Shown here: one piece after another, positions 1-5,166 of the stretch
How positions within the stretch are numbered: the stretch's first letter is position 1
Layout of the letters: every line of letters begins with the position of its first letter
Assembly (NCBI GenBank): GCA_945872035.1
Contig: CAMBYA010000117.1
Coordinates: 1 to 7,231 of the forward strand
DNA length: 7,231 bases
From: Rhizobium sp. Q54
Lineage (GTDB): Bacteria; Pseudomonadota; Alphaproteobacteria; SMXS01
Direction of reading: 5' to 3'
Notes under the pieces: model-generated
Told to the model about the DNA's origin: nothing
The model's input: the letters and a program-made list of their open reading frames with translations, nothing else
The model's database searches: none
Position numbers and translations under genes: made by a program

Positions 1-848
1 AGCGCCGGCGGATCCTGCCCCGGATCATCAGGGGCGAGGACCGAGCCTGCTTCGGTGTCACCGAGCCGGACGCGGGCCTCAACACCACGGCGATCAAGAC
101 CCGGGCCGAACGGGTCGGCAACGGCTACGTCATCAACGGCAAGAAGGTCTGGACCTCGACCGCGCAGACCGCCAACAAGATCCTGATCCTGGTGCGCACC
201 ACGCCGCGCGAGCAGTGCGCCAAGCCGACCTTGGGCCTCAGCCTGTTCTATACAGACCTGGACCGGCGCTATTGCGACGTGCGCGAGATCCACAAGATGG
301 GCCGCGCGTCCGTCGATTCCAACGAGGTGTTCATCGACGGACTGCCGGTGCCCGAGGAAGACCGGATCGGCGAGGAGGGCAGGGGCTTCGAGTACCTGCT
401 GCACGGGCTCAACCCGGAGCGGGTGCTGATCGCCGCCGAATGCGTCGGGCTCGGACAGGCGGCGCTGGCCAAGGCCGCCCATTACGCCCGCGAGCGGAGC
501 GTGTTCGACCGGCCGATCGGACAGAACCAGGGCATCCAGCATCCGCTGGCGCTGGACTGGATGCAGCTCGAGGCGGCGTTGCTGATGGTGCTGAAGGCGG
601 CCACCCTGTACGACCGCGGCGAGCCCTGCGGCGCCGAGGCCAACGCCGCCAAGTACATGTCCGCCGAGGCCGGCTTCACCGCCTGCCAGAACGCGGTGCT
701 GACCCATGGCGGCTTCGGCTATGCCAAGGAATTCCATGTGGAGCGCTACATGCGCGAAAGCATGCTGGGCCGCATCGCGCCTGTCAGCCCGCACATGATC
801 CTGAACTTCATCGGCGAGCGGGTACTGGGACTGCCGAAGTCGTATTGA
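1..848 (+). CDS. Acyl-CoA dehydrogenase, 5'-truncated by window edge
   Basis: FAD-dependent enzyme of the acyl-CoA dehydrogenase superfamily, expected to introduce an alpha,beta double bond into an acyl-CoA in the cytoplasm and pass electrons to ETF. The reading frame is open from base 3 to the TGA at 846-848, giving 281 visible residues; family members are about 380-410 long, so roughly 100-130 N-terminal residues lie outside. Visible landmarks are the middle-domain TEPDAG motif (60-77), a WTSTA flavin-contact-like stretch from base 150, the RERSVFDRPIG segment in the C-terminal helical domain, and the NAAKY...HGGFGYAKE...ERYMRES block near the end. The IYEGT-type catalytic-Glu motif of short/medium-chain enzymes is replaced by IAPVSPH (774-794). 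The LNPERV motif has a Glu (417-419) where isovaleryl- and long-chain-type enzymes carry their base. Substrate cannot be assigned. The REP-like repeat downstream separates it from the next gene. Confidence 0.93.
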   Translation, partial: RRRILPRIIRGEDRACFGVTEPDAGLNTTAIKTRAERVGNGYVINGKKVWTSTAQTANKILILVRTTPREQCAKPTLGLSLFYTDLDRRYCDVREIHKMGRASVDSNEVFIDGLPVPEEDRIGEEGRGFEYLLHGLNPERVLIAAECVGLGQAALAKAAHYARERSVFDRPIGQNQGIQHPLALDWMQLEAALLMVLKAATLYDRGEPCGAEANAAKYMSAEAGFTACQNAVLTHGGFGYAKEFHVERYMRESMLGRIAPVSPHMILNFIGERVLGLPKSY

Positions 849-889
849 GGGTGTGATCCCACCGTCTTTCATCGCTATCATTCTCCTCA

Positions 890-984
890 CAGCCGTCATC
901 CCGGCGAAGGCCGGGATCCAGTCGGCCACGCGATCCACCTTGCCCGAAGAGTCTGGATCCCGGCCTTCGCCGGGATGACGGCTG
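890..984. repeat. REP-like element: perfect 32-bp inverted repeat with nested hairpins
   Basis: Left arm 890-921 and right arm 953-984 are exact reverse complements over 32 bp, separated by a 31-nt spacer (922-952). Each arm also folds on itself: CCCGGC-GAAG-GCCGGG at 900-915 on the left, mirrored on the right. The word GTCATCCCGGCGAAGGCCGG resembles dispersed intergenic repeats familiar from alphaproteobacterial genomes; that is recollection of the class, not a search result. It fills the gap between the acyl-CoA dehydrogenase stop and the flippase start and could act as a transcript-end or mRNA-stabilising structure. It lacks a poly-T tract, so it is not a classic intrinsic terminator. No second copy is present in the window. 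Confidence 0.9.
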
Positions 985-1017
985 AAGAGGGCAAAAGCTT
1001 CGGCATACGGAAACCGC

Positions 1018-2511
1018 ATGTCCTCCGACGTAGAGCCGCTATCGAAGAAGGTGGTCACGGGCTCGATCTGGATGATCGGGCTGCGCTGGTCCATGCGGCT
1101 GCTCGGCTTCGTCAGCACCATTATCCTGGCGCGGCTGCTGACGCCTGACGATTTCGGCCTGATCGCCATGAGCGTGCTGGCGACCGGCTTCGTCCTGGCG
1201 CTGACCGAGGCCGGCGCGGCCCAGGCACTGATCCGCCATCCCGACCCGCAGCGCGTCCACTACGATACCGCATGGACCATCAATGTGTTGCTGGGTCTCG
1301 TCGCCGGCGTGGTCATCGCGCTGCTGGCGCCGCTGGCGGCGCTGTATTTCGACGACGGCAGGATCACGGGCGTGCTGCTGGTAACGGCGCTGTCCACGGC
1401 GATCGCCGGGTTTTCCAACATCGGCACCGCCGACTTCCGGCGCGACTTCCGGTTCGGCCGGCAGTTCTTGCTGCAATTCTGGCCACGCATCGCCGGTTTC
1501 ATCGTCACCGTAACGATCGCCGTCGCCTGGCGCAGCTATTGGGCGCTGATCCTCGGCTGGCTGGCCGGCTCCATCGCGCAGCTCGTCGTCAGCTATGTGA
1601 TGCATCCCTACCGTCCGAGGTTTTCGCTGGGGGCGCGCGCGGAGATGCTGGGATTCTCCACGCACGCCTCGCTCAGCAGCCTGGCCTGGTTCCTGGAACA
1701 GCGCCTCGACCAGATCGTGCTCGGCGGCATCGTCCGGCCAGCGACCTTGGGTCTTTACTATCTGGCCGGCAACCTGGCCGAGATGGCGACCCGCGAGCTG
1801 GTCGCGCCGATCAGCCCGGTGGTCTATTCGGCCTACAGCCGTATCCATACGGACGGCGAACGGATGATCGCCGCGGTCCGAAAGTCGGTCGGCGCGGCGG
1901 CGCTGCTGGGGTTCGGCGCCAGCCTTGGCCTCTATGTCGTGGCGCGCGAGTTCATCCTGTCGGTCTACGGCCCGCAGTGGGTGGGCGGCGTCCTGCTGCT
2001 GGAGATTCTGGCACTGTCGGCGCTCGGCGCCTGCATCCGCACCGTGACCCTGCCGCTGCTCACCGCCCAGGGCCGACAGCGGGCGACCAACATCGCCTCG
2101 TGGGCGCAGGTGGCCGGCCTGGCGGTGCTGCTGCCGCTGGCCTACCGGTTCGCGGGCGGCGAGGGCGTAGCCGGGGCCCGCGCGGTCATGGAAATCGTCG
2201 CCGCCGGCGTCTCGATGACCCTGGCGTTCGCCCCGTACAAGGGGCTGCTCGGGGGCGTCTGCCGGGCCTTCGCCCGGCCGCTGCTGGCCGGCGCCGCCAT
2301 GGTGGCCGCGGTGCGGACGAGCCAGGCGCTGCTGCCGCTCGACCCGATCCCGTCGCTGTGCCTCAACGTGCCGCTGGGTGCACTGGTCTATGTCTTCACG
2401 GTGCTCGCGCTGTGGCGGCTGGCCGGCAGGCCAGACGGCGCCGAGAGCGGTATCCTCGAACAGCTTGCCGAGGTGCGCGGTTCGCTGGCCCGGCGCTTCC
2501 AGCGCCCGTAA
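1018..2511 (+). CDS. Wzx/MOP-type polysaccharide (lipid-linked oligosaccharide) flippase
   Basis: Integral inner-membrane protein of the polysaccharide-transporter (Wzx, WzxC/ExoT-like) branch of the MOP exporter superfamily, expected to flip undecaprenyl-linked oligosaccharide units to the periplasmic face for surface polysaccharide assembly. The 497 residues fit the usual 450-510. Many hydrophobic segments run from about residue 15 to 470. Family-typical features are the N-terminal GSIW...R...TIILARLLTPDDFGLIAM (about 15-51), the LDQIVLGGIV segment (230-239) followed by LGLYYLAGNLAE and PISPVVYSAYSRI (to 276), and VYGPQWVGG (317-324). The last about 28 residues are hydrophilic. The ATG at 1018 has only a weak upstream purine patch (cggaa, 1008-1012), but no better start is near and the protein begins with a normal short cytoplasmic lead. 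No glycosyltransferase or polymerase lies beside it, so the polysaccharide is unknown. Members of this family diverge strongly, so O-antigen, capsule and exopolysaccharide roles cannot be separated. Confidence 0.9.
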   Translation: MSSDVEPLSKKVVTGSIWMIGLRWSMRLLGFVSTIILARLLTPDDFGLIAMSVLATGFVLALTEAGAAQALIRHPDPQRVHYDTAWTINVLLGLVAGVVIALLAPLAALYFDDGRITGVLLVTALSTAIAGFSNIGTADFRRDFRFGRQFLLQFWPRIAGFIVTVTIAVAWRSYWALILGWLAGSIAQLVVSYVMHPYRPRFSLGARAEMLGFSTHASLSSLAWFLEQRLDQIVLGGIVRPATLGLYYLAGNLAEMATRELVAPISPVVYSAYSRIHTDGERMIAAVRKSVGAAALLGFGASLGLYVVAREFILSVYGPQWVGGVLLLEILALSALGACIRTVTLPLLTAQGRQRATNIASWAQVAGLAVLLPLAYRFAGGEGVAGARAVMEIVAAGVSMTLAFAPYKGLLGGVCRAFARPLLAGAAMVAAVRTSQALLPLDPIPSLCLNVPLGALVYVFTVLALWRLAGRPDGAESGILEQLAEVRGSLARRFQRP

Positions 2512-2525
2512 CGGAAATCGGCGGC

Positions 2526-2542
2526 GGACGGTTGCACCGTCC
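2526..2542 (+). other. Small hairpin between flippase and ThuA gene
   Basis: GGACGG (2526-2531), loop TTGCA, CCGTCC (2537-2542) form a 6-bp GC-rich stem 14 bases after the flippase stop. Only a mixed, T-containing stretch follows (CTTGTTCT), so it is at best a weak or partial terminator. A loose promoter-like pair follows it (TTGTTC at 2549-2554 and GATACC at 2573-2578, 18-bp spacing). The ThuA gene may therefore have its own start of transcription, although read-through from the flippase is equally possible. Confidence 0.3.
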
Positions 2543-2595
2543 TGCGGCTTGTTCTAGCGTTGCAGCCGAACCGATACCATCCAAGGGGAAGACCA

Positions 2596-3504
2596 ATGGC
2601 AGACGATGTAGATCCCGCCGACTATCACGAGAGCGGCCGTTCGTCACCCACCGGCCAGACGTTCTGGTCCGAGGGCAAGAAGAAGGTGCTGCTGGTGACG
2701 CGCGGCCATCCGTTCGCGCGCGACGCCTTCTACAACATCTTCGAATCCAACCCGGACATCGAGTATTCCGCCGTCGAGCATCCGGCGGCGCAGCTGATGT
2801 TCAACCCGGAATTCGCCAAGAACTTCGATTGCTACGTGCAGTACGACATGCCGGGCATTGAGTTCAACCGTGACCCGAACAGCGACGGCAGGCCGCGCTT
2901 CGTCGAGCCGCCCCAGTCCTACAAGGACGGGGTCATGGCCATGCTGGAGGCGGGCTTCCCGCTGGTCATCATGCACCACACCTGCGCCGCCTGGCCCGCA
3001 TGGCCGGAATGGTCCGAAATCGTCGGCGGCCACTTCCTCTATTTCCCGATGAAGTCGCGCGGCGTGGACAAGCAGGACAGCGGCTACAACATCGACGTGC
3101 CGCACAAGGTGACGCCGGTCGCGAACCACCCGATCACCGAAGGCATCGAGCCGTTCGACATCGTCGACGAGGTCTACATGTCCGAGGTGTTCGAGGATTC
3201 GGTGGTGCCGCTGTTCCGCAGTTCGTGGGACTTCACCGACCAGAATTTCTTCTCCTCGAAGCTGGCGCTGCAGGGCAAGTACTATTCCAACGAGGGCTGG
3301 TCCCATCCGCCGAGCAGCAATCTGGTCGGCTGGGTCAAGACCTACAAGAACAGCCCGATCGTCTATCTGCAGTTCGGCGACGGTCCGGCCACCTACAAGA
3401 ACGAGACGTTCCGCAAGATCCTGCGCCAGGCCATCAACTGGGCCTGCTCCGACGAGGCGAAGGCCTGGGCGCGCGAGTTCAATGCCAAAAAGGCCGCCGA
3501 GTAA
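2596..3504 (+). CDS. ThuA-domain protein (class I glutamine-amidotransferase-like fold)
   Basis: A 302-residue soluble protein with the ThuA-like domain, named after the Sinorhizobium trehalose-utilisation protein; such proteins occur mostly in carbohydrate-processing contexts, but most have no proven reaction. The sequence shows the starting beta strand KKVLLVTRGHPF (about 29-40), the nucleophile-elbow-like region PLVIMHHTCAAWPAWPEW with EIVGGHF (122-147), the conserved block HPITEGIEPFDIVDEVYMSE (178-197), and the C-terminal block VGWVKTYKNSPIVYLQFGDG (244-263) with the terminal FRKILRQAINWA. The paired His residues 127-128 sit where ThuA proteins usually have a conserved LHxA-like motif. 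The start at 2596 is preferred over an in-frame TTG at 2560 because AGGGGAAG (2584-2591) lies just upstream. No signal peptide is seen, so it should be cytoplasmic. No Gfo/Idh (ThuB-type) dehydrogenase is adjacent here. Substrate unknown. Confidence 0.88.
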   Translation: MADDVDPADYHESGRSSPTGQTFWSEGKKKVLLVTRGHPFARDAFYNIFESNPDIEYSAVEHPAAQLMFNPEFAKNFDCYVQYDMPGIEFNRDPNSDGRPRFVEPPQSYKDGVMAMLEAGFPLVIMHHTCAAWPAWPEWSEIVGGHFLYFPMKSRGVDKQDSGYNIDVPHKVTPVANHPITEGIEPFDIVDEVYMSEVFEDSVVPLFRSSWDFTDQNFFSSKLALQGKYYSNEGWSHPPSSNLVGWVKTYKNSPIVYLQFGDGPATYKNETFRKILRQAINWACSDEAKAWAREFNAKKAAE

Positions 3505-3528
3505 CGACCCGGCGGCACGTTGATCTCA

Positions 3529-3558
3529 GAAGGGAGCCAGCCGGCTCCCTTCTTTTTT
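3529..3558 (+). terminator. Rho-independent terminator after the ThuA gene
   Basis: GAAGGGAGCC (3529-3538), loop AGCC, GGCTCCCTTC (3543-3552) form a perfect 10-bp stem with a 4-nt loop, followed directly by six T residues (3553-3558). It begins 24 bases after the ThuA stop codon. This is a strong intrinsic terminator and marks the end of the flippase/ThuA transcription unit. Confidence 0.95.
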
Positions 3559-3573
3559 GACTGTTGACGCAGA

Positions 3574-3797
3574 ATGATAGGAAAGTCCGTGATCCTCCTG
3601 CTGCTGTTCCTGTCGGTGGCGGTGGCACGAGGTGTGCGGCAAACCGCCTGGACATGGTGAAACGTCTCATGGCGCTCAAGAACGGCGCCGCAGCGGAAAG
3701 GGCCAAGTCCATGACCCGCGTGTCCACCGACTGCGCCGGCGCCGGTGAGGCGACGGCATCCATGATTTTCTGCCGTGCAAGTCAGGATGGCTGCTAA
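3574..3797 (+). pseudogene. Possible small exported protein split by a frameshift
   Basis: Within the 273-nt gap between the terminator and the lipoprotein gene, two frames look like halves of one small secreted protein. From ATG 3574 (or GTG 3589, preceded by AGGA at 3579-3582) one frame encodes a signal-peptide-like run, MIGKSVILLLLFLSVAVA, then ends at TGA 3658-3660 after 28 residues. A second frame, offset by one base, is open from about 3630 to TAA 3795-3797. It encodes a polar segment with Cys codons at 3633, 3732, 3771 and 3792 and G/C-rich third positions, including NRLDMVKRLMALKNG. Joining them would need a one-base shift near 3625-3635 and would give a roughly 70-residue exported cysteine-containing protein. 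This could be a sequencing error, a decayed gene, or chance. I do not recognise a family; only the signal-like half has an identifiable start region. Confidence 0.35.
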
Positions 3798-3812
3798 ACT
3801 ACTTCAATCGTG

Positions 3813-3831
3813 CCGTTTTTTGGGGAAACGG
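3813..3831 (+). other. Hairpin presenting the ribosome binding site of the lipoprotein gene
   Basis: CCGTTT (3813-3818) and AAACGG (3826-3831) pair as a 6-bp stem whose 7-nt loop contains GGGG (3822-3825), the core of the Shine-Dalgarno sequence for the ATG at 3832. The stem ends immediately before the start codon. It could modulate translation, but a 6-bp A/T-containing stem may arise by chance. Confidence 0.3.
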
Positions 3832-4152
3832 ATGGGGCTTCGAGACGTTCGGTTCGCGATCTTGGCGCTGACGGCTGCCGCGCTGCTGGCCGGCTGTGGC
3901 GTCAACCCGCGCGAGACGCGTAACGAGAAGCGCTACGTCAAGATCTGCACCCAGTATATCGGCGAGAAGTACACCAACGCCGACGCGCTTTGCCGCTGCC
4001 AGTGGAAGGGAATCAGCGCCGAGGTCCCGAAACAGGACCTTGACGAATTCTTCTTCAAGCTGACCGCCGGTCGCCGGTTCGAGACCAAGGCCTCGCGGAT
4101 GATCGACAGGATTTCGGCGCAGTGCCTGGCGGAACTGGGGCCGGGGAAATAG
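3832..4152 (+). CDS. Small cysteine-containing lipoprotein of unknown function
   Basis: A 106-residue predicted lipoprotein. The N-terminus MGLRDVRFAILALTAAALLAGC is a type II signal peptide: basic n-region, hydrophobic core and lipobox LLAGC with the lipidated Cys at residue 22. The +2 residue is Gly, not Asp, so outer-membrane sorting is expected. The mature part has four further Cys (39, 54, 56, 98) in the order C-x14-C-x-C-x41-C, which suggests disulphides in the periplasm. The segment around 33-60 (KRYVKIC...ALCRCQWKG) is followed by a helical, charged C-terminus. The ATG at 3832 is chosen over an in-frame upstream GTG-like start at 3775 because GGGGAA (3822-3827) precedes it and the signal peptide then has normal length. 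I do not recognise a family. The gene converges on the SDR gene with only three bases between stop codons, leaving no room for a terminator between them. Confidence 0.82.
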   Translation: MGLRDVRFAILALTAAALLAGCGVNPRETRNEKRYVKICTQYIGEKYTNADALCRCQWKGISAEVPKQDLDEFFFKLTAGRRFETKASRMIDRISAQCLAELGPGK

Positions 4153-4155
4153 GCG

Positions 4156-4920
4156 TTACATCGCCGTCATGCCGCCGTCGACGGTGAACTCCGTGCCGGT
4201 CACGTAGCTCGACTCGTCGGACGCCAGATAGAGGACGCAGTTGGCGATGTCCTCCGGTTCGCCCAGGCGGCCGATCGGGAAGTTGGCGGTCGCGGCGCGT
4301 CCGGCCTCCTTGCTCAGGCTGTCGCGCGCGCCGGCCTGCATGTTGGTCCAGATCACGCCCGGATGGACCGAGTTGCAGCGGATGCCGTCCTTGCCCACCT
4401 CGAGCGCGATCGACTTGGTCATCAGCCGAACGCCGCCCTTCGACGCCGAATAGGCGATGCAGCGCTGGAGGCCGATCAGGCCCGCCACCGACGACAGGTT
4501 GACGATGGAGCCGCCGCCGGCCTTGCGCATTTCCGGCACGGCGTATTTGGTGCCGAGGAAGACGCTGGTCAGGTTGACGTTGATCTGGCGGTTCCAGTCG
4601 TCGAGCGACAACTCGTCGAGCAGCTTGAGCACCGCGATGCCCGCGTTGTTCACCAGCACGTCGAGCCGGCCATAGGTTTCGATGGTCCGGGCGATGACCT
4701 CCTTCCAGCCGTCCTCGGACACCACGTCCTGGCGCAGCGCGATGGCTTCGCCGCCCGCGTCCCGGATTTTCCGGGCGCAGTCCTGCGCGCCTTGCTCGTC
4801 GATGTCGGTCACCACCAGCTTGGCGCCTTCGCGCGCCAGGGTCATGGCGGTGGTCCGGCCCAGGCTTGGGTCGGAGGCGGCGCCCGTGACGATGGCGATC
4901 TTTCCCTGAACGCGTCCCAT
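4156..4920 (-). CDS. SDR-family NAD(P)-dependent oxidoreductase
   Basis: A 254-residue classical short-chain dehydrogenase/reductase, a cytoplasmic enzyme interconverting an alcohol and a carbonyl with NAD(P). The Rossmann glycine motif is TGAASDPSLG (12-21), two residues longer than the usual TGxxxGxG and with Ser in place of the middle Gly. Asp39 at the end of beta-2 (VVTDID) favours NAD(H). NNAG is at 91-94. The catalytic tetrad is present: Asn116 in NVNL, Ser144 in NLSSVAG, Tyr157 and Lys161 in YSASK. HPG follows at 186-188, and the C-terminus VTGTEFTVDGGMTAM is typical of the FabG-like group. The start ATG (4918-4920 complement) has GGGAG six bases upstream (4927-4931 complement). Annotation pipelines would often call it glucose 1-dehydrogenase- or cyclopentanol dehydrogenase-like, but the substrate cannot be read from the sequence. 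It is divergent from the MDR gene at 5167. Confidence 0.95.
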   Translation of the reverse strand: MGRVQGKIAIVTGAASDPSLGRTTAMTLAREGAKLVVTDIDEQGAQDCARKIRDAGGEAIALRQDVVSEDGWKEVIARTIETYGRLDVLVNNAGIAVLKLLDELSLDDWNRQINVNLTSVFLGTKYAVPEMRKAGGGSIVNLSSVAGLIGLQRCIAYSASKGGVRLMTKSIALEVGKDGIRCNSVHPGVIWTNMQAGARDSLSKEAGRAATANFPIGRLGEPEDIANCVLYLASDESSYVTGTEFTVDGGMTAM

Positions 4921-4939
4921 GAATATCTCCCGTTTCCCA

Positions 4940-4983
4940 GATCATCCTGCATTCAGCTGCCTTCACCTGAATGCAGGATGATC
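4940..4983. repeat. Perfect 17-bp inverted repeat upstream of the SDR gene
   Basis: Arms 4940-4956 (GATCATCCTGCATTCAG) and 4967-4983 are exact reverse complements with a 10-nt loop. The structure starts 19 bases upstream of the SDR start codon, and neither side has a T-tract, so it is not an intrinsic terminator. It may be a 5'-UTR hairpin of the SDR mRNA or a binding site for a dimeric regulator. Confidence 0.7.
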
Positions 4984-5023
4984 GATTCAAAGTTCCCGAG
5001 CAGCTTGTCCGCGTTCAGGTGAA
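4962..5023. promoter_or_regulatory. Pair of 10-bp operator-like words, 52 bp apart
   Basis: TTCACCTGAA (4962-4971) and TTCAGGTGAA (5014-5023) are exact reverse complements, and each is close to palindromic (TTCA-NN-TGAA). Their centres are 52 bp apart, about five helical turns. They sit between the divergent SDR and MDR genes, each within a larger inverted repeat. This layout would suit a dimeric repressor binding on one DNA face, but no regulator gene is visible in the window and the assignment is inference. Confidence 0.4.
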
Positions 5024-5040
5024 CGCGGGCTGCTCTCGGG
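4995..5040. repeat. Imperfect compound inverted repeat in the SDR/MDR intergenic region
   Basis: An inner perfect stem, CCGCGTTC (5009-5016) with GAACGCGG (5021-5028) around loop AGGT, is flanked by an outer stem CCCGAGCAGC (4995-5004) with GCTGCTCTCGGG (5029-5040). The outer pairing is interrupted by TTGT on the left and two extra bases on the right. The whole structure spans 46 bp with no T-tract. It contains the TTCAGGTGAA word at its centre. Confidence 0.6.
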
Positions 5041-5121
5041 TTGTTCGGCGGCGCGAGTATGGCAACAGGGTACGCGTGAAGGAAAGCCAATTCGCCTTGT
5101 GGACCGCCGCTTTCATGCTAG

Positions 5122-5137
5122 GTTCCCGACCGGGAAC
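5122..5137. promoter_or_regulatory. 16-bp palindrome in the MDR gene leader, probable operator
   Basis: GTTCCCG-AC-CGGGAAC is a palindrome with two perfect 7-bp arms, ending 29 bases before the MDR start codon. The same 7-mer recurs as single half-sites at 4992-4998 (GTTCCCG) and 5160-5166 (CGGGAAC, touching the start codon). Weak promoter-like words lie just upstream: TTCGCC 5091-5096 with CATGCT 5114-5119, or TTGTGG 5097-5102 with TAGGTT 5119-5124. The palindrome would thus overlap or adjoin the transcription start, the usual place for a repressor site. Regulator unknown. Confidence 0.45.
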
Positions 5138-5166
5138 AACAGTCACGAATGAAGGGAAGCGGGAAC

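Noticed and set aside
890..984. CRISPR repeats.
   Set aside because: There are only two arms and they are inverted relative to each other; no direct repeats, spacers or cas genes are present.
2560..2595. Upstream TTG start for the ThuA gene.
   Set aside because: It lacks a ribosome binding site, while the ATG at 2596 has AGGGGAAG just upstream and gives a normal N-terminus.
1018..3504. A polysaccharide biosynthesis cluster combining the flippase and the ThuA protein.
   Set aside because: No glycosyltransferase, polymerase or sugar-nucleotide gene is visible, and the ThuA gene may have its own promoter. Adjacency alone is not enough.
3654..3797. A stand-alone 47-codon gene from ATG 3654.
   Set aside because: It has no ribosome binding site before the ATG; it makes more sense as the downstream half of a frameshifted gene, and even that is uncertain.
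5122..5137. Alphaproteobacterial SOS/LexA box (GTTC/GAAC type).
   Set aside because: The known alphaproteobacterial box is a direct repeat GTTC-N7-GTTC; this site is an inverted palindrome with a different spacing, and no SOS gene follows.
5149..5166. Upstream ATG start for the MDR gene.
   Set aside because: The good Shine-Dalgarno (GAAGGGA) lies inside this extension and serves the ATG at 5167, where relatives also begin.
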